A stretch of DNA of 64,000 bases from Struthio camelus (lineage: Eukaryota; Chordata; Aves; Struthioniformes; Struthionidae). This document shows positions 39,611 through 52,120 of this stretch, in pieces (position 1 is the first letter of the stretch; every line of letters starts with the position of its first letter). Under the pieces are notes generated by a model. That model was given only the letters and a program-made list of their open reading frames with translations, searched no databases and had not been told where the DNA came from. The DNA lies in assembly GCF_040807025.1 (NCBI RefSeq), contig NC_090951.1, forward strand, positions 310,001 to 374,000. The letters run 5' to 3'. Made by a program: the position numbers and the translations under genes.

Positions 39611-41905
39611 GACTGTGTGGCAGCTCCCAGCTGCCTCGCGCTGGAGAAATATGAGGCAGTTCATGACGCCTTCCTTCCACTTCACCCTCCAAGTTCCCAG
39701 GGAGGGCACTGAACCAGGTTAGAGCTCCTGGCCCGCAGCAAGCCAGGCCAGGCCCTTTCCTCCCATTAGTGCAGCAATGACATCAGGAGCAGCCAGAAAC
39801 AGAAGAGCCAAAAAGAAAAAAAACAAAACAAAACAAAAGAAAAAGAGATGCCAAAGCAGAGGCTAGCATTCCCTGACCGGAATTCCTGTTGCTCTCTTCT
39901 GTTGACTGCTACTTGTTGCAGTGCAAATAGAAACCTGTAAGATGAAGCTGATCCACTTCAGCTAGTACATCAGCTGTGATAATTTAGAGCATGAACAAAG
40001 CATTTTGTTAACAATTCTTGTGCACGGATCTAGATACAATAACTGAAGAGGAAGCTTGACTCAATTCTACTCTAAAGCTTATACCTCACTTGTTAGCAGC
40101 AAACACTCTAACAGAACATCTAATGCAACACAAAGTCAATAGGCAGCATTTTCCAGCACCGTGTCTTGCTTTGAACAAGTTATTCCAGCACGTCACAAAT
40201 TCCAAAGACACCTTGGGCTCAGCTTGCAGGATGACTGGCAGCAACACTCTGCACAAGGAACACTGTTATTTCCTACCTTCTTGTGACTCAAGCTTATTTA
40301 ACTTAGTTGTTCGTGTTCTTTCCGTGGCAGTTAAAAGCTCTACTAAGCAAAATGGTGTTGCCCACAATCCTAAAATTATACAAAGGATTGCTGCAGCTTT
40401 TAAGTTCATTGGGTGCATAGCAACGAGGAGGCTTTGGTTCTGACACAGTAATGAGTGATGCCACATGCATACATTAAAAGGCAACAGTCTCACTGCTGAG
40501 CCACTGCACCGTTTGCAGGGTCCCCCTTCTAGGCTCCCCAGGCTCTCCCTATTTCCTAACTTCTCATCACGCAACTCCTGTCCCCTCCAGTTGAACTGGG
40601 TTTAACAAGGAGTTTTTTGGGTTTGCTTCTCCCTTATGCCAAAACTAGGTAAATTTTAAGTTGCAGATCTTTTGCCCTTCATGAAGAAGGGATTGTGGGG
40701 GGAGTTTCCCACTGAGCTAAGGCTGCTGAAATAGTCTACAGGGTTGCCAGTTTTGCTCCTGCAAGGACAGAAGCGTGAAATAATCTCATTGTTGCCACCA
40801 AACTTACAGATGGATGGAGCGTATTTCTGCACTTTAGTAACAAACTTGGACCAGTCAAGGCAACTCTGCGGCTGAGACCTCATGATATAATCCCATTTCC
40901 CTAAAAGTCTCTATTTCCCTAAATGCAACAAGAGTACTTTGCAACTCTAAAGCTTTTTCAGGCAGCATTCAAACTCCTGCAAAGAGGAATTCTCTGCCTG
41001 TGGAGTCTTCTGCGTTTCCCTCTGCACTTCCAAATTGTCCTACTGCTTATTTTTTCCCATGAAACACAGCCATTCCTGAATCAACTCAGTCAGCCCTTCT
41101 TGCCAGCCCCGGGATGTGCTGACACCCATACGCGGGCTGGATGCCTTCCACTCTAGCAACGACCAATAAACAAAGGAGCAATTCATCACCAGAAGGTGAC
41201 GGCCGGGCTCAGCAGCCTCCCCGGGCGGACAGCAGCCGCTCCTACTGGGCCGTGGGACGTTATTGTTCACGGGAACCGGGCAGCCAGCAAAAAGGCCTCG
41301 TCCTGTCGTTTGAAGTGCCCTCCAGCAAACAGACACAGAGAGGTCTATATGGTTCTGTACGGACAACTGTAAGGTAACGCAGCTACAGAAAATAACCCAA
41401 ACTTGGCCCACGCAGTGCTGAACTCAGAGCTGGCAGTCGCATCACCGGATGGACTTGGAGGTGTCGCCCACTGTCCTCTGGAGCCACCGGCTCCGCGCGC
41501 CGGGCCAGCCCGAGAGGCAACGACACGCCGCACAGGGCACCCCTGGAAAGCAGTCAGACCTCAGCAGCAAACACACACGAGAAAACACCTCTTTACACAG
41601 CAGGTAGCGAACGTCAGGACCGTGCTGCACAAGAGAGCGGGGGACAGACAGGATCGGGGAGCGCAGAAAGGGACCGGACACCTCGGGGACAACAGAGCCA
41701 CAAGCAGGCGCCAAGGGAACAGGCCGGGCGCGCCGGCGCCCAGCGCCCGCGGCACCGCTCGGGGAAGGGGGCGCCCGCCCGCTGGGAGGGGATGAAAGGC
41801 CCCCGCCCCGCATCCCCGCCCCTCACCGCGCCGCCCGGCCTGGCCCCCCCGCGGCGGCCGAGGCCGGTTGGGGCCGGGCCATGGCGGAGCGGAGCCGCGG
41901 GGGCT

Positions 41906-42157
41906 GCGGTTGGGGCCGGTGGCGGGGGGGGGGGGCGGTTGGGGCCGATGGCGGGGGGGGGGCGGCGGTTGGGGCCGGCAGCGGGAGGGGGCGGCGGTTG
42001 GGGGGGGCGGCGGTTGGGGCCGGTGGCGGGAGGGGGCGGCGGTTGGGGGGGGCGGCGGTTGGGGCCGGCAGCGGGGGGGCGGTTGGGGGGGGCGGCGGTT
42101 GGGGCCGGCAGCGGGGGGGCGGTTGGGGGGGGCGGCGGTTGGGGCCGGCAGCGGGCG
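41906..42157 (+). repeat. GC-rich minisatellite with exact 40-bp period
   Basis: Units at 42,051-42,090 and 42,091-42,130 are identical over 40 bp, and a third starts at 42,131; shorter and longer variants extend left to about 41,906. Each unit holds GGTTGGGGCCGG, GCGGGGGGGCGG and GGTTGGGGGG. Read on - it gives a proline/glutamine/arginine-rich frame that should not be taken as a protein. Confidence 0.85.
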
Positions 42158-42185
42158 GCTCACGCCGCTCTCCGCCCTCCCGCAG

Positions 42186-42320
42186 CGCCGCCGCTGCCGG
42201 TACCTGTGCGCGGGCAGGGCCGGGCGGGCGCTGCGGCGGGGGCCGGAGGGGCTGGTCGTGCCGCCGCCCGCCCTCGCCTGCGGCCCCGTGTCCCGCGGCT
42301 CCGCCGGAGGCCACACGGGC
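42186..42320 (+). pseudogene. MARVELD3: Possible MARVELD3 exon remnant (start of MARVEL domain)
   Basis: After an acceptor (CTCCGCCCTCCCGCAG, ending 42,185) the + frame reads RRRCRYLCAGRA (motif at 42,195-42,221), then ACGPVS (42,276-42,293) and SAGGHTG (42,300-42,320). Human MARVELD3, as I recall it, has CKYLCTGRA and then ACSSVSYSSTGGYTG at nearly the same spacing, where the first membrane helix lies between. Here the gap is 4 residues longer and not hydrophobic (arginines and prolines), and what follows has no similarity and no membrane segments. Synteny and strand fit MARVELD3. I take it as a decayed remnant, but chance in GC-rich DNA is possible. Confidence 0.3.
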
Positions 42321-42540
42321 CGGGCGGGGAGCGGGGAGCGGGGCAGCCCGCAGGGGCAGAGCTGCCGGGCGGCGTGCCTGCTCAGCGCCCGCAGCAGACG
42401 CCGGTGCAGGCGGAAGAGGTTTACGGCGGAGCTCCGCGCTGCTGCTCCTGCAGGGGCCCTTGCGCCAGCTCCAGGCAGACGAAGCAGCACGCTTTTCCTT
42501 GCCCGTGGGCAGCGCCCCCTCCGACAGAGAACCGCTTCAG

Positions 42541-44490
42541 AGCCACCCTGTTCTTGACTCCAATTCGCGTTGTTAAATTATTAGTGGACGCGTAATTAGT
42601 CCCATGGATTGTCTTCATCTGGTGGCTGTCTCTTCGTAGGAATAACCTTCCCCTGGTAGCTGACTGCAGCAAGCTGCCTGCTTTACAAGTTGCACTGCCT
42701 CCCATCCCCTCTGTGCGGGACGTCTTGCTCTCCTCCAGCGAGGTCTGGCTACGTGTTGCTGGCAAGACACCCTCGATAATGAGTAGGAATGAATAGATGC
42801 AGCTAAGGAATAGATATGACAAATCAGATAGATACAAGAGGGACCAGATGCGCATCTCTTTTCTCACCGTTGCATATTTGAACAAAGTTTGTTCTTACCC
42901 CTCATACCGCAGTAAGCAGGAAATGATGAAACTGGAAGAGAGCCGAGCGTTACAGCTGCGATTATACTCCAAGCCCGCTGTTATCTCAGATGTGGTCCAC
43001 CAGTGTTTGCACTTCCTCTCACTTACTGTTAAAACAATTGCTTTTTTAATAATGGTTCTGCACTACCAATATGCATCAGGGACTGAAAAGGCAACAGCAG
43101 CTGTTGTTCTCATAAAGTAAAGGGATTTTTAAAACAGCAGTAGTAACGCACAGTATCTTTGTCTAAATAGCAGATCTGTTTTGAACGCTTGCAGGCTATG
43201 CAAGCTTGTTCAGCTCCTCTTCTGGAGAAATCAGCGTTCCAGATGTAGGTAGCTGAAATGAAGGTTTCCTTAGCCAGGCTCTGGGTTTGCTTCTCACTCG
43301 TCTAGTACCCTGCGCGCTAGGACAGCGCTTCTGGGGAAGCGTCGCACACAGCGGCTTCGCAGCAATAAGGCACTTTATGTCAACAATCTGGCAACGTTTC
43401 GGGTAGCATAGCTAGGATCTATCCCTCAGCTACCTTTCTGTAGGCCTGTGGTTGTGGCAGGTATTGTTGCTTTGTGACCGGTCTCTTGGAACTGACAGGG
43501 CAGCCTGAACATGGCATTTATATCGTCATCAGAGAGTCCTGAGATAAACGTGTAAAATGATACATACGCTCAGCCTAATCCGTAACACAGTGCCTTCTTC
43601 TCAAACTGTCCTGGGGATGGCATCTTTCTGTATGAAGTGGTCTTTTATATCTTTTATGAAGCAGTTTTGCTTGAAAAGACTCCCAGAGTTGGGACAACCA
43701 GACAAAAGCTGTATGAGCTTAAAACTGAAAAACAGGTGGTTTAAGACAGAATTATATTGTTCTCAATGTAAAAGTTGAGGAAATGAGATGCTGATCTTGC
43801 ACTGCTTATAAACAATTAAAGGTGAAATTAACTCTTTCAAAAAGGTTCTAATTTTTTTTTTACTTGTATAGGAAACGTAACAAAAAATGTAGCACTAGAA
43901 TCACATAATCATGCCTCAGAATGAAATGTTATTTCTGAGCGATGCCCATGTGTGCATTGTCCATATGAAGATGGAACAACCACTGGTCTCACAGACCAGT
44001 CCTGTACATAAAAGAAAAGAAAAGCCAGCTGAACACCAGAACTGTGCTTAGTCTTGGATGTATCTCCAGTTTCACTGGCGCCAGTGACTAAATCTTCATG
44101 TTTTTTGAAGCTATGGAATACTGGTTGGAAGTAGAGATATAAAAGTAGAAGAAACATTCTTAACAGTAACAGTCCAGGTACTTTTGGGTTTATTTGATTT
44201 CTCCTCCCTCTTAGTAGCCACTAAACTACTTCAGGGAGCAGCAGTACCATTTAGAGCAAATTTACTGGGCAGGATTCCTCTGCAGGGAACAGGAAGCCGC
44301 CTAAGGCTTGGTACCTATGAATTCTACCTTCACAGTGTTCTGCAAGGAGCTTATGCAGGGGAGGCTGTTGAGAGGAAGGAGCCACACAGAGCTCAGCGAA
44401 GGAGACCCTACAGCATGGCTACGGCTAGCCACAGCTATGCTTGCCTGGGATATTGCACAAATTCCCTCCAGTGCAGTAATGGAACCAGCA
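42541..44490. other. Non-coding stretch between CpG island 3 and the PHLPP2 3' end
   Basis: No exon recognised. The + frames here (largest about 107 residues at 42,797-43,120) do not resemble the rest of a MARVEL domain or any family I know. Confidence 0.5.
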
Positions 44491-44499
44491 TATATAGTT

Positions 44500-47400
44500 A
44501 GACGAAAGTAAAAATCTTTATTGCTAAGTCAGCTGAAAAGTTGATGCAAAAATATTCTTCCTTCCTGAACTGTTCTGTACATCTGAATAAAGAATCAATG
44601 GAATAGTGTTTTCTAGCAATCTTACACCATTTGCCTCTCCAAAGCCACACACACACACACAGGCTACAGTGCTGAAGGTGCATTCATTAAACATCCTACT
44701 CCCATATACAATGAAAAAAGGGGATTATAATAGCTTCATGCTAGAGTGGAATTCATAAAATAGTCTCCGTTTTAAAACAAAAAGCATGAAAAAAATTTTA
44801 TAAACAATAGATGTGCTGCAATTTTTCTTTAACATGCTCTGGCTCGTGTGAGTCAAGTTAAAAAAGGTAATATTTAAAAATTAAAAAACAAACAAACAAA
44901 ACCAACCACACTATGAGTCTTCAGACAGCAATAGAACATCAAATAATGATCGCACAAAACCAAAGGGGTGAACCTACTGCCTGAAGAAGGCCCTTTGGCA
45001 AGTGACACGAAAGCCATCACCAGCCAGGAAGAGTGCAAAAACTCCTGAAGTCCAAGGGCCTCAGGCGTGGCTATATGTCCTGTGTACTAAAAGGATTGCA
45101 GGCCGCAAAGCCACCTTTCCCCTAGAAAGGAAAATACTTGCTTCTTGGAAAATTTTACCCTCCCCTCCAGTTGAGGAGTCTGATCAAATTCCAGGAAGCT
45201 GTAGTGCTGCCTCTGCCTGGCCCGTCCCATGCACTGGGAGCAATCTGGAAGCTATTCCTCATCCTTAATACTCTGGAATCAACCACTCCTCGCTGAATAT
45301 ATCCTGTATTAATTCCTTTCGCTGAAGCCTTACTGGAAAGGACAGAGCAGACAGGTCATTGCCTTCTCAGAGTCCCCGTTCTTGGTGAGCGTGCTCATCA
45401 GCAGGGCCAGAATTACTGAAGAGATGAATAAACTCTAACCCACCAGCCAAACTTGACCGTGGCCCCTGGGACACGGCAGGCCTGGCACTGCTCTCAGCAG
45501 GGACAAGAGAGTGCCCGATGACCCCAAGCTAAGAACCTCTCTCCAACAGTAAGTCCATTTATCCTGATAATTAATGAATGGGACGTTCTCAGTGCTGCGG
45601 TTCTGTGGAGATGATGTATCTGTGCAACAACCACATACGAAATGCTGAGAAGAGATGGGAAAAGGACAGGAAAGGAAGTGGGATAACACTTTCTATCCCC
45701 TGCTGTGAGTCCCTCTCTAGACTTGCCCATTCGTACCTGTTCCACAGACAGTAGTGCTCCTAAGGAGCCTGAAATATAAGGTGGTGTTAATAGGGTGAGG
45801 AAGACAAGGTAGACACTTTTTGCCTCTAGGGAAACAAAAGAAGGCAGAGGGGAGCGCTCAGGCTGTGCTGCCCAGAATGGCACAAGCAGTTCATAACATC
45901 AGCCTAGAGAGACCAGAGGAAGCTGTGGATTCTACCTAGTGTTTGAGACAACAAGTCATGTTCTGCCAGTTCACACCCACAGAAAAAAAAATAGCAGCTG
46001 GTTGTACTAAACTTCCTCTCTGCTTCAAAACCAGAAACCGCTTTAGAGAAAAGGCTAAGAGGGAATTCCTTGTACTCACTCCATTTTGCCAGTCCCATGA
46101 GGGGGGCAGCTCAGCCATCTCGCGTGCTCCAAAGCTGGAGCTTTTAATTTTGCTTACTCCTGTCCTTTCCCCACTGAGCCGAGTAGAGCCATTCATGACA
46201 AACTTCCTGCACTGCTACAGGTTCAGACTGGCACAGACCCACTGGATTTTCCACATCAGTGCAAGAAATACAGACCCGATTTACATTAACATGTGCCACT
46301 CTCCTAGTGCAAAATCTGCAACAGTCTTATGCAGAAAACAGGGTGCGTTTCTGCATCAGCTCCACACTGCACAGAGGCTGTTTTGCAGCCCTGTTGCCAG
46401 GTTTCAGAAACTGTTGGGTTGGGCACAGATTTTTGATAAAATTATCACCAGTGAAAGAATTAAAGCTAACTGTCAAACATGCTGGGATGAGCCTTTTCTG
46501 CATACTATATGAACAGAACCCAAAAGAATTGATTTTTAGTTTTTAAATATTTTTCTGCTGTTGATTCCTGAGGGATTCAAAATGCTGCTGTTCCTGCGGT
46601 TCTAAGAATAAGCTTTTCTCTCCGTTTCCAAATGAAATGGATGTTTAAAAACAAACGAATTCCAGTGGGTTTAAAACTTTGGAAAAACTTGGGTTGTTTT
46701 GTCTTATGATTACATGGTGACTAGCACAAGGTATATCCTAAAATACTGTTCTCTTATGCATGGTAAAAATACATTTTTTTTCCTAGTGAAAAGAAATTCA
46801 AGGAGCTCTGAAATCTGAACAAAACTCTATTAGTTTTTTGTCACAAAATCTGTGTTGTCAGAATCCAATAAGTTGTCTACACAGTATTTCCTTTTGAGCA
46901 AGGCCTGAGTTTCATCCAAAATATACAACTCCAATCCCTCAGAACTCTTGAGAAAAAACTTTCAGGTTTTTCTTCATAAATATAATTCATAAAGAAGAAA
47001 AGGCACTAGCCCATGTTACAGTCAGAGTTATTACACCACTGACGTGACTGGGGTAGCTGCTGTCCAGCTCTCTGCCAGCTAAGGAAGACGTCTGCACACT
47101 ACAGGCGGTGGTCTCTTCACAACCCTTTCTGAAGGCGATGACATAGGCAGCCAATTGATGCCCTGTGTCAAAAACCTTAAAGGAACCACAGTGCATCTGC
47201 TGAGTGGACACTGGCCAGTTCACCACTGGTAGAACTGTTTTAAGCATCTCCTTCCCAGTGCTGATAAAGATGTTCTTAAGGTGAAAAAAATACGTTTTTC
47301 CTTTTGCATTGAAAACTAAGCAGAAACAAGCACGCTTTCAGCTTGTTTGCTGCCAGTTTGGGCATGTACCATTAAATGCTGGTGGTGGCTGTGGATTTGC

Positions 47401-48528
47401 AAAATGACTCCTGCTTTCAGAGGCAAGCAAAGATGCTGTGGTTGCAGAGGTTTGTGTTGATGGAACAGATCAATGTATGCTTCTCCAGCATATGAGGGGC
47501 AGCCCAACTGCTCACTAACCTTAGACCAGCACACCACTGCTCACATCTGTGTTTCCTGTAGATTGAGTACCTCACCAAAACAAGCAGGAGCCCTTGGTTT
47601 CATCCTATATCTTTTGGATATAGGAATCCTCTACCGTGACGCATCCATGATGGAGATGGCCAAGCTGCTGGGATGGGTCTGTGCCCTGCAGCTGTAAGCA
47701 CTACCTCTACACAATACATCAATCAACAAGCCCACCATTGATCTCTCCTGTGCTCCATGTAAAACATCAGCAGGCATCCACTTATGACCCAGCTGTGTAC
47801 TTCCTCATCCTGCTTAGGCTGACCCCATCAAACCCCTTACTCTTCCCTGCACCAGCGCTTATCAGTAGGGTACTGGTACCCCGAGTCCTCCAGTGCCCTA
47901 ACAATACCCATTGGGAAAAACCCCTCGCACATCAGCTGTGGACAGTGGCACTGGAGCGCTCTCTCCCCTGACCCTAAGTAATAAAGTGCTGGGCTGATGG
48001 GGAGGAGAATAGCCTGAGTGCAATCAATGAAAGTGCTTGCAATGCATGTAGGAAACCATTCTTGGTCAGCTTCATTGCAACTGGCTGTATTCTTTCAAGG
48101 AAAAACAAAGTCAGGTGCTGTCAGGGGGCTGGGTCAGAAACATTCACGTGACTCTGAACACTGCATATGCCCCTTAGCAGCCTCCTCACCCCACACAGAT
48201 GCCAGCCCCTCACCTGCAGAGCTGGCAGAACCTCTGGGGGAAGGAGTTATTGGCAGGTGTTGGGCCACCTGCTTTCTTCCACTTGCACAATTCCCAGGCA
48301 GTCCCTAACAGAGCTCAGCTGCTAGTCTGAGTGCTCACAGAACAGCTGAGGCTCTACAGTGAAAAGCGGACAGCCCAGACCTTAGCACTCCCAAATCTTC
48401 CTCTACTCCACTGAGGAAGCAGCAGATGCCTGTGCTCCTTACAGATCCCAGCTCCCCTTGGAGGGCAAGACAACCCTTATGGGACAGGGCTTCCTGGGAC
48501 AGACAAAGTGGGAGCAGTACTTATAGGG
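44500..48528 (-). other. PHLPP2: Presumed PHLPP2 3'UTR
   Basis: About 4 kb without recognised coding sequence between the stop codon and the candidate polyadenylation signal. A 189-residue + frame at 45,943-46,512 lacks homology and is antisense to this UTR. A CA run lies at 44,646-44,660. Confidence 0.45.
44517..44522 (-). terminator. PHLPP2: Candidate PHLPP2 polyadenylation signal (AATAAA on -)
   Basis: AATAAA on the minus strand about 4.0 kb after the PHLPP2 stop. The human mRNA also has a 3'UTR of several kb, from memory, so this is a plausible end. Signals between were not found by eye. Confidence 0.45.
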
Positions 48529-49671
48529 TTACAAAGCTGTATCAAACTCCTCTGGCAGAGCCACTGCAGGGTCCTCTTTCTGCCTTTGATCTGTTCCATT
48601 TTCCTGGTGCTGCTTCATTTGTTCCTTCACTTCCTCCTCCAGATCAGGTGGCACCACAAACTGATCCTCTGGCTCCATCTGGGACGGAGCAGCAAAATAG
48701 CCTGTTTTCTTCTTGGGTGCCTCTGTGGCTACTTCGATGAGGTTGAGGCTCTCCTCCAAGGGCACTATGGAGCCATTGGAAAGCTTCTTTCCATAGAGGC
48801 AGCATGTGGAAGATGATTTCTGTAGTTCACACTTTTCCTTGACTCCTGCCTGCACAGTGTTGCTGTTTACACTGTTCTGTCTCTGAATCATGAGGACAAG
48901 CCCATCAGAGTCATCCTCTGGCACTGCAGCAGAGGAGCTGTACTCTGCAGCAGGAGGTTCAAACTCCAGCCCCTTTCCTTTACAACAGTGGATGTCCACC
49001 TCCACCTCCACTTTACTGCCATTCGTCATGACACCTTCCACAGGCTGCTCATCATCGCTATCCAGCCCATTGTCAGACTGGTTACTAGAGAAGGTGGCAC
49101 AGGAAGGTTGGCGCTGAAAGATGCCTGAGGGGGGTACAGGATGTAGGCTGCAACGTCGCTCTTGTCGTGGCAGTAAGCTGCCCTCAAGGCCAGCACCGTT
49201 GTGTTCATCTGAAGCAGTAGAGCCCACCTCACTGCTAACCTCAGAAGCAGACAGCTCACTGTTGAACTCTGAAGCAATTCCACTGCTAGAGGAAGGTGTC
49301 GCTAGTTTGGTGGTGGTTGAACTAAAACCCCCAGGGCCTGGCAGGGTGAGTCCATGCATCTCGCAAGTGCAGTTGTCCTCACTAATGTTCAGGCACACCA
49401 CCATTGCACCTACGTTGTCTTGGCAACCATAGCTTTGGGCTAAAGTGCAGAGTTTCTTTGCAGCAGCTAGCGGGTCGTGTAGATGGCGCACAGCTGAGAT
49501 AGCCTCTGTGTAAGAAAGGTATTCCCAGAGAGCTTTGTTCCCCAGAAGTAGCAGCTCATCTTGTACAGTCAGTGGAATGGAACTGATATGAGGCTTGGGC
49601 AGGATCCAGGGATGCAAGTACGTGCAGCCCAGCATCCGAGTACAGCAAGTCACACCATTAACCTTGTTGTC
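48529..49671 (-). CDS. PHLPP2: PHLPP2 last coding exon: end of PP2C domain and tail
   Basis: 381 codons with TAA at 48,529-48,531. Starts [16 protein letters not shown]; the phosphatase domain ends near [11 protein letters not shown]; then the low-complexity tail and the PDZ ligand DTAL. Acceptor TCTGCAG. The coding exon reads on upstream of the first in-frame Met. Confidence 0.96.
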   Translation of the reverse strand, partial: DNKVNGVTCCTRMLGCTYLHPWILPKPHISSIPLTVQDELLLLGNKALWEYLSYTEAISAVRHLHDPLAAAKKLCTLAQSYGCQDNVGAMVVCLNISEDNCTCEMHGLTLPGPGGFSSTTTKLATPSSSSGIASEFNSELSASEVSSEVGSTASDEHNGAGLEGSLLPRQERRCSLHPVPPSGIFQRQPSCATFSSNQSDNGLDSDDEQPVEGVMTNGSKVEVEVDIHCCKGKGLEFEPPAAEYSSSAAVPEDDSDGLVLMIQRQNSVNSNTVQAGVKEKCELQKSSSTCCLYGKKLSNGSIVPLEESLNLIEVATEAPKKKTGYFAAPSQMEPEDQFVVPPDLEEEVKEQMKQHQENGTDQRQKEDPAVALPEEFDTAL

Positions 49672-51565
49672 CTGCAGACAAAGAGAAACAGAGCAGTAGC
49701 ATTAGGCCTACCAACAGATCATTCTGAGAGCAGTCTTTCCTCTGCCCACATACTGGTTTAAAGCCCTTGAGACACGCCAGTGCAACACAGACACAGCTAA
49801 GTCAGCTACAGTCTAGGAACAAGGGATCAGGGTCCAGGTACCACAGCACAGACCTTCACAGTACCTATCATGCCCCATGCTGGCAGTAGCAAAGCGTTAT
49901 CCGACAAGTGTTTTTGCTGCGTTCTGAACGGGGCGTGTTGCAGTGAATCTTTCGAAACGTGCAGCTGAACTACCTGCAGCACATTGGCCAGAGAATCTCA
50001 CTTAAGGCTCTTGCACGAAACTAATTTTTTTCTGAATGAGTGAGATTATGGCTTTCTACTTTCTCCTTGCAAGGCAAGCATTACATAATTTCTGTTCATT
50101 TTCTGAACTATTTCCAACTTTGTTAACATGCATTCTGAAGCGTGGACATTACATCCTGAGGAAGGAAACAGCAAGCAGTGATCGCACTACTGCTGTAACC
50201 TGGAGGTCTTTTCTGTTCCCACCGGATAGTCCTCTGGCTCACTAGTACAAGGCCAGCCTTCAGTCTCCTGGATACAAAATTACCAAGAGAGCCCTCGGTC
50301 TCTTTTCCAGGTCAGCGCAAACAGATTATACAGTTTCCCCAGTGTTTTTTGCTGTTGTTTAACTTCTTGCATATTAAGTAGCATATTGTTCACATGAGCC
50401 CATGTTCTCAAATAATCCAGAATAAAGCACAGAACTGACTCGTCCAAATCATTATTTACAACTCCATCAATTTCTGTACCCGCTACATGTTGTTAAGTGT
50501 TGCTGATAACGATTATTATAAAGAAGCAGCAGAGACGTCTCCTTAGACAATGATTTCATTTGCAAGGTATTTTTCAGAATCCACTGGTCATCCACTTTTT
50601 AAATCACTTAGTGTGCTACATTGATTCCACGATTATTTTTGGTCAGAACGCTGTGGAATACAGTGCCTCACAGAGCTATAACACACTAAGAGATTATCCC
50701 CGTCAGAAAAAAGCTTTTGATCTCACTTTTACCAAACAAACCTGATGCTTTTTAAGAGACCACTGTACATAAAACTAATAGGACCGGCACTGATTTCTCA
50801 GTGATCCATTCTGGATCAACACCGACATCAACCATATGAGCACCAACTAAGGGCTCTACAAATTTCCATCCCATCTTCTCTTTGGCATATACCAGCTATT
50901 TTCCAGTTCTTTGGAACTTCTCTGCCATTTCCAAATTAAAAGAATTAACCCTGAGCGATTTCTCCAGAAATTATTCTAATACTTTTAGTTTTCTAATACT
51001 AAATATTTCTGTCTTTTCTACATTAACATTTCCACATGTAGTATACTCGATATCCATGTTCTGCATGTCCCAAGAGCCACTAATCCTCCATCTCTGCTGA
51101 GTGAAACATGGAAGAACTCCAAGGAGACATACTTGAGACAGGCTTTCCAAGAGGCACCAAAGATGGACTAGATATTTCATAGGTTTTGAGACAAGATGAT
51201 GTTTCAGGCCCTGCCCTGCTGCTTGGAGCGGCTCTTCACACTCACCCAAGTCCTGCTCTGTATCAGGTACTTCCCCTCCCTTCAGCTTCATACCTATTTT
51301 CTTTCTTTCCCCTTCCTCCCTAAACCATCCTGTGTGTCCCGTTTCTATCATTCGCAGGCCCTGGTGGGTGTTTTGGGAACAAGTCATACTGAATAGGTAA
51401 TTAGCAAGAGAAGCACAGTGAGAAGCAACAGACAAGTCATCCCAACATCTTCATGCCATCCTTGCCCCTACTGTATTGTGCAGCCAGCAGAGCTCAGCAT
51501 GGCATGTATTTGAATCAAGCCTTTCCTGGAGGGCAGAAGGTGAAGTGAAGAAGGTCCAAACCAAC

Positions 51566-51797
51566 CTCTGTTATAATGGCTTTTTGCTCCTTGACTCTCT
51601 TGGCTTCTTCCGAACATCGTTCAAGACTGAAGACCTTGGAGAGGAGCAGTGGTTTTCCACTTCGGCACAGAACGGCTTGGCACGTCCCCACGTTGGCCAC
51701 CGTCAGAGAAAAGTTGCTGGCTGGGTCAGCCACATCATGACGAATGTAGCAAAGGACAGCAGAGGAGCCCAGCTTCTGCCCAGCCATGCCCAGCTTC
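51566..51797 (-). CDS. PHLPP2: PHLPP2 PP2C exon ([13 protein letters not shown]...)
   Basis: 77 codons plus one base: [20 protein letters not shown], then [20 protein letters not shown] (the PP2C core) to KAIITE. Acceptor CAACAG. The donor is GTTGGT, a poor match to GTRAGT, but the frame and conserved text on both sides fix it. Confidence 0.93.
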
Positions 51798-51931
51798 CTG
51801 TTGGAGGAGAAGGTGTAGGAAGGCTCCATACTCCAACGACAGGCATTCTGGAGGGCTGCCTTACCCCACAAAGCACATTAAGTGATGCGCCTATGAGGGT
51901 CCCACTGGGACCAGCTCGTTCACTGTCCTAC

Positions 51932-52120
51932 CTGTGGGAGACCAAGAAGGTGTTGCACATGAACATCGTGTCTGACTGCTGCACCTCCTCCAGGAGCACA
52001 TCGGCCATAGTGCATTGCAGCAGGCGTGGCAACTCCTCATTCTTATCACCATCAAACATGCCATACACAGCCTCTACCCCCTCTGCAAAGCTCCCCAGGG
52101 CCAGGGATGACACACACAGC
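51932..52120 (-). CDS. PHLPP2: PHLPP2 PP2C exon with metal-binding YGMFDGD
   Basis: [20 protein letters not shown] followed by [20 protein letters not shown] and ending NTFLVSHR. The Asp pair in FDGD binds the metal ion. Compared with human as recalled, QQSDTMFM lacks two residues. Acceptor TGACAG, donor GTAGGA. Confidence 0.94.

Larger units (their letters stand above)
34117..41180. other. Non-coding region upstream of TAT
   Basis: No exon recognised. Likely holds distal control sequence for TAT. Notable contents are listed separately: a perfect inverted repeat at 35.66 kb and a minus-strand LINE remnant at 38.9-39.6 kb. A CTATGT/ACATAG inverted repeat lies near 37,170-37,190 within AT-rich sequence. 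Confidence 0.5.
41200..42540. promoter_or_regulatory. CpG island 3, between TAT and PHLPP2
   Basis: Strongly CpG-rich, about 1.3 kb. It sits where the MARVELD3 promoter would be expected from human gene order (+ strand, between TAT and PHLPP2). Open frames on both strands across it are products of GC content, apart from the short stretch described at 42,186. Confidence 0.6.

Noticed and set aside
41403-41795. 130-residue + frame rich in R, D and G, considered as a MARVELD3 N-terminal exon
   Set aside because: Composition alone is suggestive of the charged MARVELD3 start, but there is no residue-level match and a stop precedes the candidate exon at 42,186.
41561-42490. 309-residue open frame on -, proline-rich
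   Set aside because: Its centre is a translation of the 40-bp minisatellite; the ends resemble nothing I know. A spliced first exon is not excluded but unsupported.
45943-46512. 189-residue open frame on +
   Set aside because: Lies antisense to the presumed PHLPP2 3'UTR with no known domain or splice support.
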